From: JAFMDF01 sp965222705
Lineage (GTDB): Bacteria; Bacteroidota; Bacteroidia; Chitinophagales; Saprospiraceae
Length of the DNA stretch: 64,000 bases
Assembly (NCBI GenBank): GCA_965222705.1
Contig: CBDCUO010000021.1
Span: 186,001 to 250,000, forward strand
Reading direction: 5' to 3'
The notes beneath the pieces were generated by a model. It saw only the letters and a list, made by a program, of their open reading frames with translations. It was not told the DNA's origin and searched no databases. The position numbers were made by a program, and so were the translations under genes. Positions within the stretch are counted from its first letter, which is position 1. Every line of letters starts with the position of its first letter. This document shows, one piece after another, positions 27,301-42,300 of this stretch.

Positions 27301-30300
27301 TTGGACCGCCACCGATAATTGTGGTAACACCGCAATCGCTCAACAAAGAATTTCCAATACAGACAATACACCTCCAGTCATTGCTAATGTGCCAACTGAC
27401 ATTACCGTAGAATGTGATGTTGTACCAACTTCTCCGACTTTGGCAGCGACCGATAATTGTGACCCTAATCCAGTACTGGACTTTACAGAAGTTAGAACAG
27501 ATGGCGATTGTGCAGATAGTTATATTTTAACCCGAACTTGGACCGCGACCGATGACTGTGGCAATAGTACACATGCCATTCAAATAATCAATGTAGATGA
27601 TACCAGACCTCCGGTACTTAGTGATACTCCGGTGGATATAACTATCGGATGTGGTGAAACTATTCCTGAGTCCACTACGGTGCAGGCAACGGATAACTGT
27701 GATACCAATGTAGAAGTGACCTTAGAAGAAGTGCGAACAGATGGCGATTGCGAGTTTAATTATATATTATTAAGAACCTTTACTGCAACCGATAATTGTG
27801 GGAATACGGCAACAGCTCAACAAATTGTTACGGTTAGTGATATCTTTGAACCAATATTGACAGGCATTCCAGCTGACCAAACTGTTGAGTGTAATAACAT
27901 TCCACCTGTAGCGCAACCTACAGCAACGGATGACTGCGATGTTAATGTAGCAATTACTTTTGAAGAAACAAGAGACAATGGTGCTTGCGAAGATGCTTAT
28001 GCTTTGACTAGAGTTTGGACAGCAACGGATGAGTGTGGTAATAGCACCTCTAGCGTGCAAACAATTATTGTAGATGATACCATAGAGCCAGTTCTTAATG
28101 GTGTTCCAAGTGATGTAACCATTGATTTGGAAGCGGGACAATCCATACCAGAAGTAGCACAACCCTCTGCAACGGATAATTGCGATGCCAATGTAGATAT
28201 TGAGTTTGTAGAAATGGTAACTCCTAGCGAGGGCTGCGGAACTTCGATACTTAGAACCTGGACGGCGATGGATAATTGTGGGAATACGGCTTCTGCACAG
28301 CAAGTAATTAGCGTACTGGATGGCTTTCAGCCAATAATCAATCCACAAACCGTTGCTATTTGTTTGGAAACTAACACTCAGTTTAGTGTAGAACCTGTCG
28401 GCGAGCAATATACCTACGACTGGACAGTGACAGGCGGCACCTTGGATAATCCAAATAGTGCAACACCAACTTTCTCTAGTGATATAGCGGGTAACTTTAC
28501 CATTACCGTAATGGTGACAGATACTGAAAAGAATTGCCAAGGAGAAATTTCTACGACTATTGCAGTTAGTGATTCACCAGATATTGGGGCAGATAATAAT
28601 GGTCCACTTTGCGAAGGGCAGTCTTTGCGACTAACTGCTACCAACGGAGGCAGTAGTTATTCTTGGACAGGGCCAAATAACTTTACCTCCAGTGAGCAAA
28701 ATCCGGTCATTGATAATGTCACCAATGCTAATGCAGGAGATTATATCGTGACCATTGCTTTTGGCGATTGTATTGGGGAGGCTATTACAACCGTAAATAT
28801 TAGTAGCACTTTGAACGCAATTATTATTGGAAATGAAACTGTTTGTGTCGGTCAAGACCTAATTTTATCTGTTGATGCAGGCAATACTTTCTCCTGGACA
28901 GGGCCAAATAATTTTACAGCCAATACACAAGAAATTTTCATTGAAAATATTAGTTTGAATGCCATAGGAACTTATGAAGTTGTTGTAACTAATGCCGAAG
29001 GATGTGCGGCTACTTTGTCTATTGATATCGATGTGCTGCGTTCTCCTTCTCCATTTGTATCAAGCAATAGTCCGGTTTGCGAAGGTAGCACCTTAGAATT
29101 GTTCTCTAGTGGTGGAGTTACTTATAAATGGACTGGACCCGATGGTTTTGAGTCAGAAGATCAAAATCCGGTAGTCACTAATATCATGCAAATGACACCT
29201 GGTACTTATACGTTCACGGTAGAGGTGACGACTGCAGAGGGGTGTACTGCCTCTGAAAACATTGACGTGCTTATTTTAGATGCTATTTCTGTAGATGCAG
29301 GAGCAGGCCAGACGGTTTGTCTAGGGGATAATGTACAATTGAGCGGATCAGGGGGAGATGACTATTTATGGACAGGGCCAGGCGGATTCTTTAGCAATGA
29401 GCAAAATCCGTTAATAGAAAATATTACTACTGCCAGAAGCGGGCAGTATATCTTAATGGTAACAAAAGAGGACATTTGCCAAGCAACCGATACGGTGAAT
29501 ATTAATGTAATTGACATAAATATTGAGGTTGTATCTACTGAAATTGACAATTGTGATTCGGGGGATGGTCTAGCTATGTTGGCTCCGGCAGATTTAGATT
29601 ACGCGTGGAGCGATAATGGTGTAGGTGCTAGTAGAGAAGGTTTAGCTGCAGGAACTTATACAGTGACTGCAACAGATGCCAACGGTTGTACAGATGAGAT
29701 TACCGTAATTATTGATGCAGATTGTGTCTGCCAACCAGCAGAAGTGCTCGGATTTGATGTGACAGAGGCCTCTTGCGGCGAGCCAAATGGTACTGCAACC
29801 GTGAACATTGAAGGGGATCCTGCTAAATATACTTATACCTGGACGCCAAACATTGGTACGCCGAATCAGGCAGGTAATGGCAGAACCAATATTCCAGCGG
29901 GAATGTACACGGTAGTCATTACCTTCCCAGATGCAGATGATTGTTTTACTGAAATTATGGTGGCAGTAGGTTCAGCTGAGGGACCTGAAATTAATGAAAT
30001 TATTACCGAACCGGCTAGTTGTACGGGCGGCAATGGAACAGCCTCCATTACACCAGCCAATTTCAACTATATTTGGTCTATTGATAATTTTACTGGAAGT
30101 AGCCGAACAGATTTAGATGCAGGTTCTTACCAAGTGGTGGTTATTGATCCAAATGACCCTGACTGCCCGACGGTGATTACTGTAGAAATTGGGATAATCA
30201 ATACTTTGACTGTGGAAGCGTTTGTTGAAAACATACCCACTTGCGGTGAATCCAATGGTAGAGTTACCATCTCTGTCAATGGTGGAACAGGAGATTATAC

Positions 30301-33300
30301 TTATGAATGGGTAGATAATCCGAATATAGATGGACCTTCTCGAATTGATTTATTGGCAGGTACTTATCAAGTAGCCATTGCCGATGTCCAGTCTGGCTGT
30401 GATACTATGTTTACTTTTACACTAAATGAAGATGTGGCGGGTGCAACGGTAAATGTTAACCCCGTTATAGCCTTGGCTTGCAATGGAGATACAAATGGAA
30501 GTGCAGACTTTACAATAGAATTAAGTAATGGCTTTGCCGAGCCTGCCACTACTGAAATTCAAAATGCGCAAGGCGAGATTGCCCAAAATGGTAGCCTTGT
30601 ACCAGGTGACTACTGCATTGTTGTAAGAGATGCCAATGGTTGTGTAGCTGGAAATGCCTGTTTTATGGTTATAGAACCTACGCAGATGGAGGTTTCCGTG
30701 AGTGTGGTAGATGCGACTTGTGTAACTGGTGGAAGAGTTGGCATTCTGGTCGCAGGTGGCAATGGTGATTATATTTTTGATTGGGAAGATATTCCTGGCG
30801 CAAATAATCCCCAAAATAGAGCAAACCTGGATGCGGGTACTTATCACGTAACGGTTACAGACTTGATGGGCTGCTCTACAATACTTGATCCAATTGTGAT
30901 TGAGGATGATTGTGGTTGTGAGCCACCTATTGTGAGCAATGTAATAATTGTTGACGCGGAATGTGGAGAAGCGAATGGACAAGCAACTATCAATATAGCA
31001 GGCTCTAATGAAGGATATAATTTTGCTTGGTCGCCAAATGTAAGTAATACCTTTACAGCGAATAATTTAGAAGCAGGAAGTTATGCTGTAACCATTTCTG
31101 TAATAGGCAATTCTGCTTGTGAGGCAATTGAAACCTTTGTAGTTGGGAATATAGATGGACCTAAAGCAGAAATTATTTCTACAACTCCCGCTAATTGCCT
31201 GGCTTTTGATGGAAAAGCTACTTTGGCACCGCCTGATTTTTTGTACTCTTGGAGTGATGGAAGAAATGGAGCAGTGAGGACAGATTTAGGCGCAGGTACT
31301 TATACCGTAACTGTAAGTGATGGAACGGCTGGTTGTGAAGACTTTCTAGAAGTCGTAATCGGACAAGAAAGCCCATTAGCAGCTACTGTCACAGTGAATA
31401 ATCAACCAACTTGTGGCGAGGCTAATGGCTCGGCAACGATTAATATCACTGGCGGTAGTGGCAATTATTCCTTTAGCTGGGGAAGCAATGCTACGCAGAC
31501 CAATCTTGCTTCTGGAACAAATACCGTTTCAATCGTTGATAATGGTACTGGTTGTGAAACGGAGGTAACTTTCACACTGCTAGACAATGTATTAGGAGCG
31601 AGTATTAGCGTTGACCCGATTGTTTCTGTAAGCTGCAATGGGGCAGGAGATGGTACGATTAGTACATTAGTAGAACTGGCAGAGGGTTTTGCCGAACCTG
31701 CTACGGAGGAAATCATGGACGGTTCAGGCAACATTTTTGAAAATGGTAGCCTAATACCTGGTAACTATTGTGTAATTTTAAAAGATGCCAATGGATGTAT
31801 CGCCGCTGAGGCTTGTTTTGAGGTAGTGGAGCCAGAAGCAATCATGGTGGATGTTACGACTATAGATATTACTTGCGATAACCCAGGAAGCATTGAGCTA
31901 ATCACCTCTGGTGGAAATGCACCTTATAGTTATGACTGGGCAGACCTTTCATCCGATGATAATTTTGCGACTAGAAATATCCCTATTGCTAGTACTTATA
32001 GCTTGACGGTTACAGACAGCAAAGGTTGCTTTGTAGTTGTCAATGATATTACTGTCAATGACGATTGTGATTGTCCAGTTACGCCAGTAGTAGCAAATAC
32101 CATAGTTACAGATGCGAATTGTAATCTACAAAATGGGGCAATTACTGTCGAAGTAGCTGGAAATCCAGCAGATTTTACCTACTTCTTTTCTCCAAATATT
32201 GGAGTACCCAATCCAATAGGAAATGTTAGAACGGCACTGCAAGCGGGAAGCTATGAAATTACAGTAGCTGTTAAAGATAATCCTAGTTGCTTCACAACAA
32301 TAACGCTTGCAGTTAGCAATATAGATGGACCTGAACCAATTGAACCGATAGTTACTCCAGCTACTTGCTTGGCAGGTGATGGATCGGTTGACTTTGGTTC
32401 TACGCCATCAAATATTACTTTCTTCTGGTCTGACCAAATGGTTACCAATGCTAGAAATGATTTAATTGCAGGAACTTATGTAGTAGAAATTAGAGATGCC
32501 AATACTCCAGGTTGTTCTGCCTTTGTTGACGTAGAGGTACCAGTTGGAGAAGGTTTTGAGGCGGACGTAGTTATTAATAGTCAACCAAGCTGCGGTGAAG
32601 CTAATGGTTCTGTAACAATCATTACAACCGGAGGCGTTGGCCCATATAGCTACGATTGGGGCGCAACGGATACAGAAACTGATTTGGCCGCAGGTACTTA
32701 TACCGTAGCTATTGTGGACAATGGAACAGGTTGTGCTGGTTCTGTGACTTTTACTTTAATGGATGATGTATCAAGTGCTATTGTTAATGTTGTTCCAAGA
32801 ATTTTTACAACTTGTGTGGGTGCCAACGACGGAAAAGTAAGTGTAGAAATAGACTTCTCAGATGGATTTGCACAGCCAGCTTCTACCGAAATCAGAGACG
32901 GAGATGGTAATATTTTTGAAGATGGTAGCCTTGTTCCAGGTGATTACTGCTTGGTTGTGTTGGATGCCAATGGTTGTGTAGCTGGTGAAGGCTGTTTCTT
33001 TGTAGCAGATCCTGCTCCGCTGAATGCAGAAGTACAAAATGAGAATGCAACTTGCGATACAGAAGGCACCATTGCACTACTCGTAACTGGAGGAACAGGC
33101 AACTATACTTTTGATTGGGCAGATTTGGACGGAGTAGATAATATTCAAAATAGAGATAATTTACCTACGGGTACATATAGCGTAACTGTTTCTGATGAAA
33201 ACAACTGTTTGGTAGTCATTGATGAAATTATCATCAATACTACCTGCGGTTGTGTTGCAGAAGCGGGTACAATTAGTGCTACCTCTCCTGTTTGTATAGA

Positions 33301-36300
33301 GGGAGAAAACATAACTTTGATGGCTGTTCCGACAGGAAATACCATTGTACCAGATGGTTATGAAATAAGATACCTATTGACTGAGGGACCAGAATTTATT
33401 ATTCAGCAAGTAGAATTAAATCCTTCTTTTACAGTAAGCACAGTAGGTAACTACACAATTCATTCGCTTGTTTATGATCCTCTTACGCTGGATTTAAGTA
33501 CCATAGTACCTGGCACAACAACTGCCTTTGATGTAAATGTTTTATTGCTAAATGGAGGAGGCAGTATTTGTGCAGATCTTGATCTGATAGGAGCGAATAT
33601 CCAGGTAGGTATGGTCCTAGCTGAAATTTCTGAAATTGGTATGGAAAATTGTAATGACGAAGATGGTTTTGCCGTACTCGTTCCGAGTAATTATAATTAT
33701 GCTTGGAGTGACAATGGCGTGGGAACTACCCGCTCAGATCTGGCAGACGGCACATATACCGTGACTGCTACAGACCCAATCAATGGATGTACTGCTATTA
33801 TACAAGTAGTAATAGAAGAGAGTTGTGATTCCATGCTAATTAGAGAATGTACGATACCGGTTATTACCAATACTGTAATTACAGATGCAAACTGTGGTTT
33901 GGCTAATGGCACAGCTATGGTAAATATTGATCGAAATATCAATAATTACACTTTTACTTGGACACCAGATATTGGTATAGTAGAGGCGAGTAATAGGCGT
34001 TCTGGTTTACCTGCAGGTGGATATATGGTAGAAATTTCACTAAATGGCGTTGCAAATTGCAGCATGACAGAAACCCTTGTCGTCGGCAACGTAGAGGGAC
34101 CAGATATTGACTTATCTATTATTAATGGAGCGACTTGTTTGGCACCTAATGGTAGTGCAGACTTTAGTGGGGCTTCCGGTGATTTAACATTTGCTTGGCC
34201 AAACGGTGTAACAACTCCAACCAGAAATGATTTGGCAGCAGGCACTTATGCTGTAACAGTTACAGATGCCAATGCGTCAGACTGCCCAACGGTCATTGCT
34301 GTAGAAATACCTAGCTTTAATCCATTAGTGGTCATCCCTGAAATTTTAAATCACCCAACTTGCGGAGAAAATAATGGAGAAGTCAAATTGAACGTTACGG
34401 GTGGTACGGGACCTTATAGCTACTCCTGGGGAGATAGCGATACCGAAGGTAACCTTCCAGCAGGAGTACATACAGTAAGTATAGTTGATAATGGTACTGG
34501 CTGCGCCACAGAGGCAACCTTTACTCTAATTAATAATGTTTCTCAAGCAACAGTTAACCTAGTACCAAGAATTTTTACTACATGTGTTGGAGCAAATGAC
34601 GGAAATATCTCCTTTAATCTTGACTTTACAGAGGGTTTTGCTCAACCGGCAACCACACAAATTCAGGATGAAAGTGGTAATATATTGACAAATGGGACCC
34701 TAAGTCCGGGCAATTACTGTCTGGTGGTAATGGATGCCAATAGTTGTTTAGCTGGCGAGGCTTGTTTCTTTGTAGCAGACCCAGCTCCATTGAATGTAGA
34801 AGTACAACCTGAAAATGCGACTTGTAATGATTTAGGAACTATTTCCTTGATTGTGTCAGGAGGAACGGGCAACTATACTTTTGATTGGGCAGATTTGGAT
34901 GGTAATACTAATACACAAAATAGAGATAATTTGGAAATTGGCACCTATGACGTAACCGTTGTTGATGAAAACAACTGCCTAGTAAGCATTGAAAATATTA
35001 GTATTACCGATGAGTGTGAAGAAATAGCCGAACCACCGGTTATAGAAAACATCGTTGTCATTGATGCGACTTGTAATAATCCAAATGGTACCATTACCGT
35101 CATGGTAGAAGGCAATGAAGCAGACTATACTTACATGTGGACGCCACAAACAGGTGCTTTGAATGAAGCTGGGAACACTATCTCCAGCCTATTTGCGGGC
35201 GTTTATATTGTAAAAATTACAGATATTAATAATGAAGATAGTTTTATAGAAGCAGAGATAGCAGTTAGTAATACCGACGGGCCAGAGGATATAGCTGATC
35301 CGGTAATTATACCAGCAACTTGTTTAGGAGCAGGTGGTTCGATTGATTTCTCTTCGGCAGCGGCGGATTTGACCTTCTTGTGGTTGGATATTAATGTCGA
35401 AACGAGAATTAGAACAGACTTGGTAGCAGGTAATTACTTTGTAAGTGTAAGAAGTGAGGAGGCTCCGGAATGCCCAGTCTTATTGACTATTGAAGTGCCT
35501 GCAGAAAACCCATTAGTGCTGGATGTTATTGTCAATAATCAGCCAACTTGTGGGGAAAATAATGGAGCTGCCACCATTAATGTAACTGGCGGTGCCGGAC
35601 CTTACAGTTATAGCTGGGGCAGTAGCGAGACCAGAACAGATTTGGCAAGTGGAATTACTACTGTAACTGTGGTAGATAATGGCACGGGCTGTACAGAAAC
35701 GATCACCTTTGCCTTAGAAGACAATGTTGCAAAAGCCGTTATTGCTTTGGATAATCAACCAATGATTTCTTGTACAGGAGCAAGCGATGGAGAAGTCTTT
35801 TATACCATAGATAAAAGTGCACTCCCTGAACCTGTCACAGAAGTTATTCGGGATTTGAATGGCAATCAGGTAGAAAATGGTGCATTATCACCTGGAGATT
35901 ACTGTTTGGTAGTAACCGATGCCAATGGGTGCCTAGCTGGCCAATTATGCTTTGAAGTAACCGAGCCTACGCCATTGATGGTAGAAATCATGGTGACAAA
36001 TAAAGATTGTGAAGAAAATGGTTCTATTGAAGTAATTGCGGCAGGTGGAACGGGTGGATTAAGCATAGTTTGGTCTGATAACGTTTTGGAAGATGCCTTT
36101 AACAGGACGAACTTAGAATCAGGTACCTACAGCCTGATCGTTACGGATGCCAATGAATGTGCCGTAAGTATCGATAATATAATTATTGCAGATGAATGTG
36201 GCTGCGAGGCAGACGCTGGGACCATTGCGTTGGAGGGCACCTCTCCAATTTGTATGGAAAATGAACCAGTAAGTATTAGTGGAGTGATAAGCGGTGATGC

Positions 36301-39300
36301 TATTGTACCTAATAATTATTCTATCTTCTATTTCTTGAGTCGAGGACCAGAATTGACTATTGTCCAAGCTGCTGAAAATCCAGATTTTGTGGTAACTTCC
36401 GAAGGTGTTTACACTATTCACACCTTTGTTTTTGATCCTGCGACTTTTAACATATCTTCAATTGTGATAGAAGAGTCTACAATCTTTGAGGTGAACCAGA
36501 TGTTGATACAAGGTGGAGGATTCATTTGTGCAAGTTTAGATAGGACGGGTGCAAGTGTAAGTGTAGAAGATTGTAGCATTACTATGTGTGACAATCCAGT
36601 AATAACGAATATTACCATTATTGAGGCAACTTGTAATAATGCCAATGGTTCTGTAAGTGTAACAGTCCAAGGTAATATTGAGGACTATAACTTTAATTGG
36701 TCAACAGAAGATGGCATCGCCAATGCCAATGGAAATAGCCGAACGGGATTAAGCGCAGGAGCTTATGAAGTGACGGTTACTTTAAAAAGTAATGAGGATT
36801 GTAGAACGGTAGAAGAAATCGTCATCGGTAATGCAGATGGACCAGAAGTGGATGACCCAATTATCACTGCTGCGACTTGTTTAGCAGGAGACGGAAGTAT
36901 TGATTTTTCCAATGCGCCGGCTAACCTAACTTTTACCTGGAGTGATGACTTTTCCAATAGAAAATTAAGAGAAAATCTAGTCGCCAAGACCTATATTGCT
37001 ACGGTTATTAATCAAGATAATCCAGGTTGCCCGAATATCATTGCTATAGAAGTGCCAAGCATCAATCCACTAAATGTTGACTTTACGATCAATCAGTTGC
37101 CAACCTGTGGACAACGAGATGGCTCTGTAACTATTAATATTGAAAACGGCGTTGGCCCATATAGCTTCGATTGGGGAAATGCTGCTACCCGAAATGATTT
37201 GATAGCGGGTACTTATGAAGTAGCCATTGTAGATAATGGCACAGGTTGTAGTGCAAGTGTTACCTTTACTTTGATTGATGAAGTCATTGGAGCAGAGGTA
37301 ACTATTGATGAAGTGACGGATGTTTCTTGTCTAGGCGAAGCAGATGGAACGGTTGCCTTTACAGTCAATGAGAATGAAGGATTTGCTGCACCAGCTGTGA
37401 TTCAAATTATAGACGGAGATAGCACTTTCCATGAAAATGGTAGTTTGTCTGCGGGCGAATACTGTCTTGTCATTAGAGATGCTAATAATTGTATAGCAGG
37501 AGAGGCTTGTTTTACCATTGCTGAACCAAATGCCATTAATGTAGATGTTGAGAAAACCAATAAAGAAAATTGTGATACGAATGGAGCAATTGCTCTCCAT
37601 ATTAGCGGTGGAACAGGAGATTATACCTTTAACTGGTCTGATTTAAGCGATAACACTCAACCAAAAGACAGAACCAATTTGGAAGGCGGGACCTACTCCG
37701 TGACTATAACAGACGCCAATAATTGTAGCGTAGTGATTGAAAATATTGTGATTGGTGATTTCTGCGCTTGCCAGGCAATAGCTGGAACGGCGGTAGTAAA
37801 CAATGCTTTGACCTTATGTTTAGAAGCAGGGTTAGCTACAATTAATATGAGTAATCAAACTGGAAATATTCCAGAAGGCTTTGAACAGGCCTATATTCTC
37901 ACGTCAGATAGCGAATTATCTATTGTAAAAATTAGTACTTCTGATGAACTTACAATGGGTAGGACAGGCCAGTTCGGGGTTCATAGTCTGGTTTATGATC
38001 CAGCGACTATCAATTTGCTTGATTTTAATGATAGCGAATTTACCATTTTTGATCTCAATAGTTTATTGTTACAAGGTGGCGGGCCATTCTGTGGTGCGCT
38101 TCAATTGGACGGAACAATATTAAATATTGAAGAATGTGATTTTGATCCTGTCAAAGATACCAAGTTTATAGATATTATTGTGGAGGGAATAGATACCACT
38201 TGTATAGATTTGGATGAGTTTGATATTGCAGGTTTAGAAATCACTTTTGAAGATGGGACGACTGCTGGCAGCTCAGAATTTGGCATTTATTTTATAGAAG
38301 GCAATTGTGTAATTTATACTGCAGGGACGACTACAGGTGTGTTTATTGACTCTATGGTCGTCATCGCCACCAATGACAATGGGGACAGCTTGACAACGAA
38401 TATCATTGTTACCATTTTCAGCGAGGATTGTATAAATACTTCTGAATCCATGACTATTGAAATAGCTGATTGCGGCGGACTGGCAGCAGTTTGTTTGCCA
38501 ATTGCTATTGATGATTACCATTCTTATAGTGTGTTCTCTAACGGCCAACCCTATACTGGAGAGCCAATTGGATGCAACTTTGACACGGTGATTGCCTATA
38601 CTTACTTCACCTTGTTGGGTATGGGAGAAGCAGGGCCTTACTTTTTGGAATCTTGGAATGTTAATGGAACAATTGTTACCGGTGAGTTTGCCAATGTAAA
38701 TGAACTGGTGGATATAATGAACGGAGCAGATCCAACAGGCAATTGGATGATTTTACCGGACCAATTATTGATAGTTGGTGGAAATCCTGCCAATGCTTAT
38801 GGAATCATGCAGGTTGACCAGTTAGCTTTCTTAAACGCTAAAGCAGAAATAGGCTTTAATATTGGGGTTGTAGCACTTGGTAGTGGTATAGGATTGCCAG
38901 TTGGAGAGTACGAAATCAAAGCAGTTAATGATTCTACCTCCTGTATTCATACTATAAATCTTGTGATAGAATGCGATGAAGAAATGATGTCTGCCCCAAC
39001 GAATGATACTTTGAACTTAATTGTTCCAATTAATCAGAGTAATACTATTTGTGTAGAATTGGAAAGTGGCTTTGATAGATTGACGACTACATTTGTCTTG
39101 TACAATGGAACTACCACAGATGGCTCTACTTTTGGAAATTGGGAAATTTCTGATAATGGCTGTCTAGAATATACTGCGGGTGATTTAGCTGGCATTAATA
39201 TAGATACTATTTGCGTAGAAGCAATAAGTCAAGAAGGGATCAGAGACACCACCTGTATAATTGTTAGCATTACACCTCAAGAACCAGGAATAGAAATAGT

Positions 39301-42300
39301 TCCATTTGCTGTAGGTGTGGAGGATGAAATAGAGATATGTGGAACTATTCCATCGGACTTTAGCGATGATTTATCCATCATGTTACAAAATGGTGGAATC
39401 AGCAATGCTAGCATTTTTGGAACCTATACAGTAAATACAGAAAATGGTTGTATTAACTATTTTTCTAATGCAATAATTGGCGAAAATGTAGATACGATAG
39501 TAGTTGTGATTTGTGATAATATTTCTAATAATTGCCATACGATTACTTATATAGCTACTATTACAGAGGAGGATATTACCCGACCGACTACCGAGTTCAT
39601 TATACTGACTTTGCCAATTAATACAAGGGACTCTATCGCTATACCATTAGAAGCTAACTTTAATCCGGATTCTGTCACCTATACGCTAGAGAATGGAAAT
39701 ACAATGAGTGGCTCCACCTTTGGTGCATGGATAATCACGCAGGAAGGATACCTAGTTTATACTGCGGGAAGCAATCCTGGCATTGGCGTAGATACTATCT
39801 TGGTTATCACAGAGACCATTGACGGGGTAAGAGATACCACTTTTGTGATTGTCAATATTACCGCTGATGAAATTCTTCAGGACACAGTTTTCTTCACAGT
39901 ACATGCTAATGACGCAGATGTAGTCTGTCCGATTATTCCAGGTAGCTTTAGCTCGAATTTAAATGCTAATTTGATGCTAGGTGGCGCAATGGAAGAAACG
40001 GACTTTGCTTTCGTAGTAGTAGATCCTGCGACCGGATGCATTACTTACGAATCTAAAGACTTTACGGGCAAATTTGTGGACACGGTGGCTGTCGTTACTT
40101 GTGATACGGACAATAATAATTGTATCCGAACCTATTTCATTGCAACTATACTGCCTTCTTTGGATACCGTCGTAGTACCTATTAATGAGCGCACGCCAAT
40201 GGAAGTTTGCCTAGACACGGATCAATTATTTAGCGAATTGGATTCTGTGCGATTGTGCAATGATCCTGAGTTTGGCACCATTGATTTCGATCCATTGGAT
40301 ACCTGCTTTATCTATACACCAGACTCTAGTCTATCAATTGGTGGCATGGACACTCTTTGCTTCATTGCTACGGATAAAGAAGGAATGGAGGACACCACAA
40401 TCGTGATAATTGAAGTAGTACCAATGTGTCCAGAAATATTCGAAGATAATCAATTAGAATTAAGCACAACGGATTGCGAAAATGGATTGAGTTATTGTAT
40501 AAACATTCCATTGAATAACATTGCCGACTACGACCTCTTGCTGGACGGATTGCCTTATGAAAATGGCTTTGATGCTTGTATGATTGACTCTTCCTTTGCT
40601 TATACCTACTTTACCGTGCCTGATTTGGGCGAAGAAGGGCCTTATACATTGAATTCCTGGACCATCAATGGCGAAGAATTTAGTATGGAGTTTGAAAATA
40701 TTACTGAGTTGGTGGACTCCATGCAAGTTTGGGATCCAGCTGGAAATTGGACCTTGAATACCGAAATGCTTATTATCGAAGGTGGATTGCCAATGATTGA
40801 TTATGGTACGATTGATATTACGCAAAATGCTACTGGTGCCGAAGCAACACTCGAATTGAACTCTAATATCACTCCGCAAGGAACCATCATTCGCATTCCA
40901 GTTGGTAATCATTTTGTGGTAATAAAAGAGAAAGAATTTGCTTGTGCAGATAGTTTGATTATTAATGTTACTTGTCAAGAGTGCCACGATGTTTATAGTG
41001 GACCAACTGCCTTCTTCCTCGATGATTGTAATGAAACGGCAACAGTTTGCTTGGATATACCTGTAGAAATGACTGATAATTATCGCTTTAGAGATAATGG
41101 ACAAACACTACAAGCCTCAGCATGTGACAGTAGCGCTACCTTGGCAGTGGAATTGCCAACAGGTATTAGAAACCTTGAAATTACAGACCTTGGAACGGGT
41201 TGTATATTTAACTATGAAATTACAGTTGATTGTAAAATTACACCTCCAGATGGCGGGATCGTTATTGATACCTCCCTATTTGTTGGCGAAACACATACGA
41301 TCTGCATAGATACGAGTAGGTTAGAAGGCGAAATAATTAGTATTAGCAATACCTGCGAAGAAGCAGCAACGGGTATGATCGTTTACGAAATTGATAATGA
41401 AACTTATTGTGTCAGCTATACGGGAATCGTGCCGGGCTCCGATGCGCTTTGTATAGAAGTTTGCAATGATGAAGGCATTTGTGATACGACTACCATTATT
41501 ATTCAAGTGTTGCCTTTAGCTGCTATGGACACCATTAGAACCAGCGTGGTGATTGGAATAACGGACACACTTTGCTTAGAAACAAGCGTCCTTCCTGGCG
41601 AATTGGATACCATATTCAATTATTGTGAAGCGGCTTCAGGTATGGCAACAGACCTGTTTATTCAGGAAGAAACGACTTGCATCGAATACACAGGTATTAG
41701 CTTTGGACAGGATACCGCATGTATTGTTATGTGTGATGAAAACGGCATCTGTGACACTACTATTATCCTAATTGAAGTAACAATTCCTCAAACGGATACA
41801 GTCAGAATGGAGGTAACTTTTGGAAGGGATTCCCTATATTGCTTCGATGATTCTGAATTGGCAGGTACAATAGAAAGTTTTGAAAATATTTGTGAAAATG
41901 ATACCAATAGCGTAGTCCGGTTTAGCCTGGATACCCTAAGCCTCTGCGCCGAAATTACGCCCACTTTGGTTGGGCAGGATACTGCCTGTTTGGTCGCTTG
42001 TGATGATTTGGGCAACTGCGACACCACCATTTTAATTGTAGAGGTAGTCATTGACGAAGATGCCTTGCTCCCAATAGCGGTAGAGGACGATACTTTGACT
42101 AAATTGAATGAACCAGTCATTATCAACGTTTTAGACAATGACACGATAAATGGCGATTTGGTAAATATCGGTATCATTGATTTGCCAGCTAATGGAACTG
42201 TCTTTGTAAATCCTGACAACAGCATTACTTATGCTCCAGATGCGGACTTCTGTGATACACAAGCGGATACATTTACCTATTTCATCAGCAACAGGGTAGG

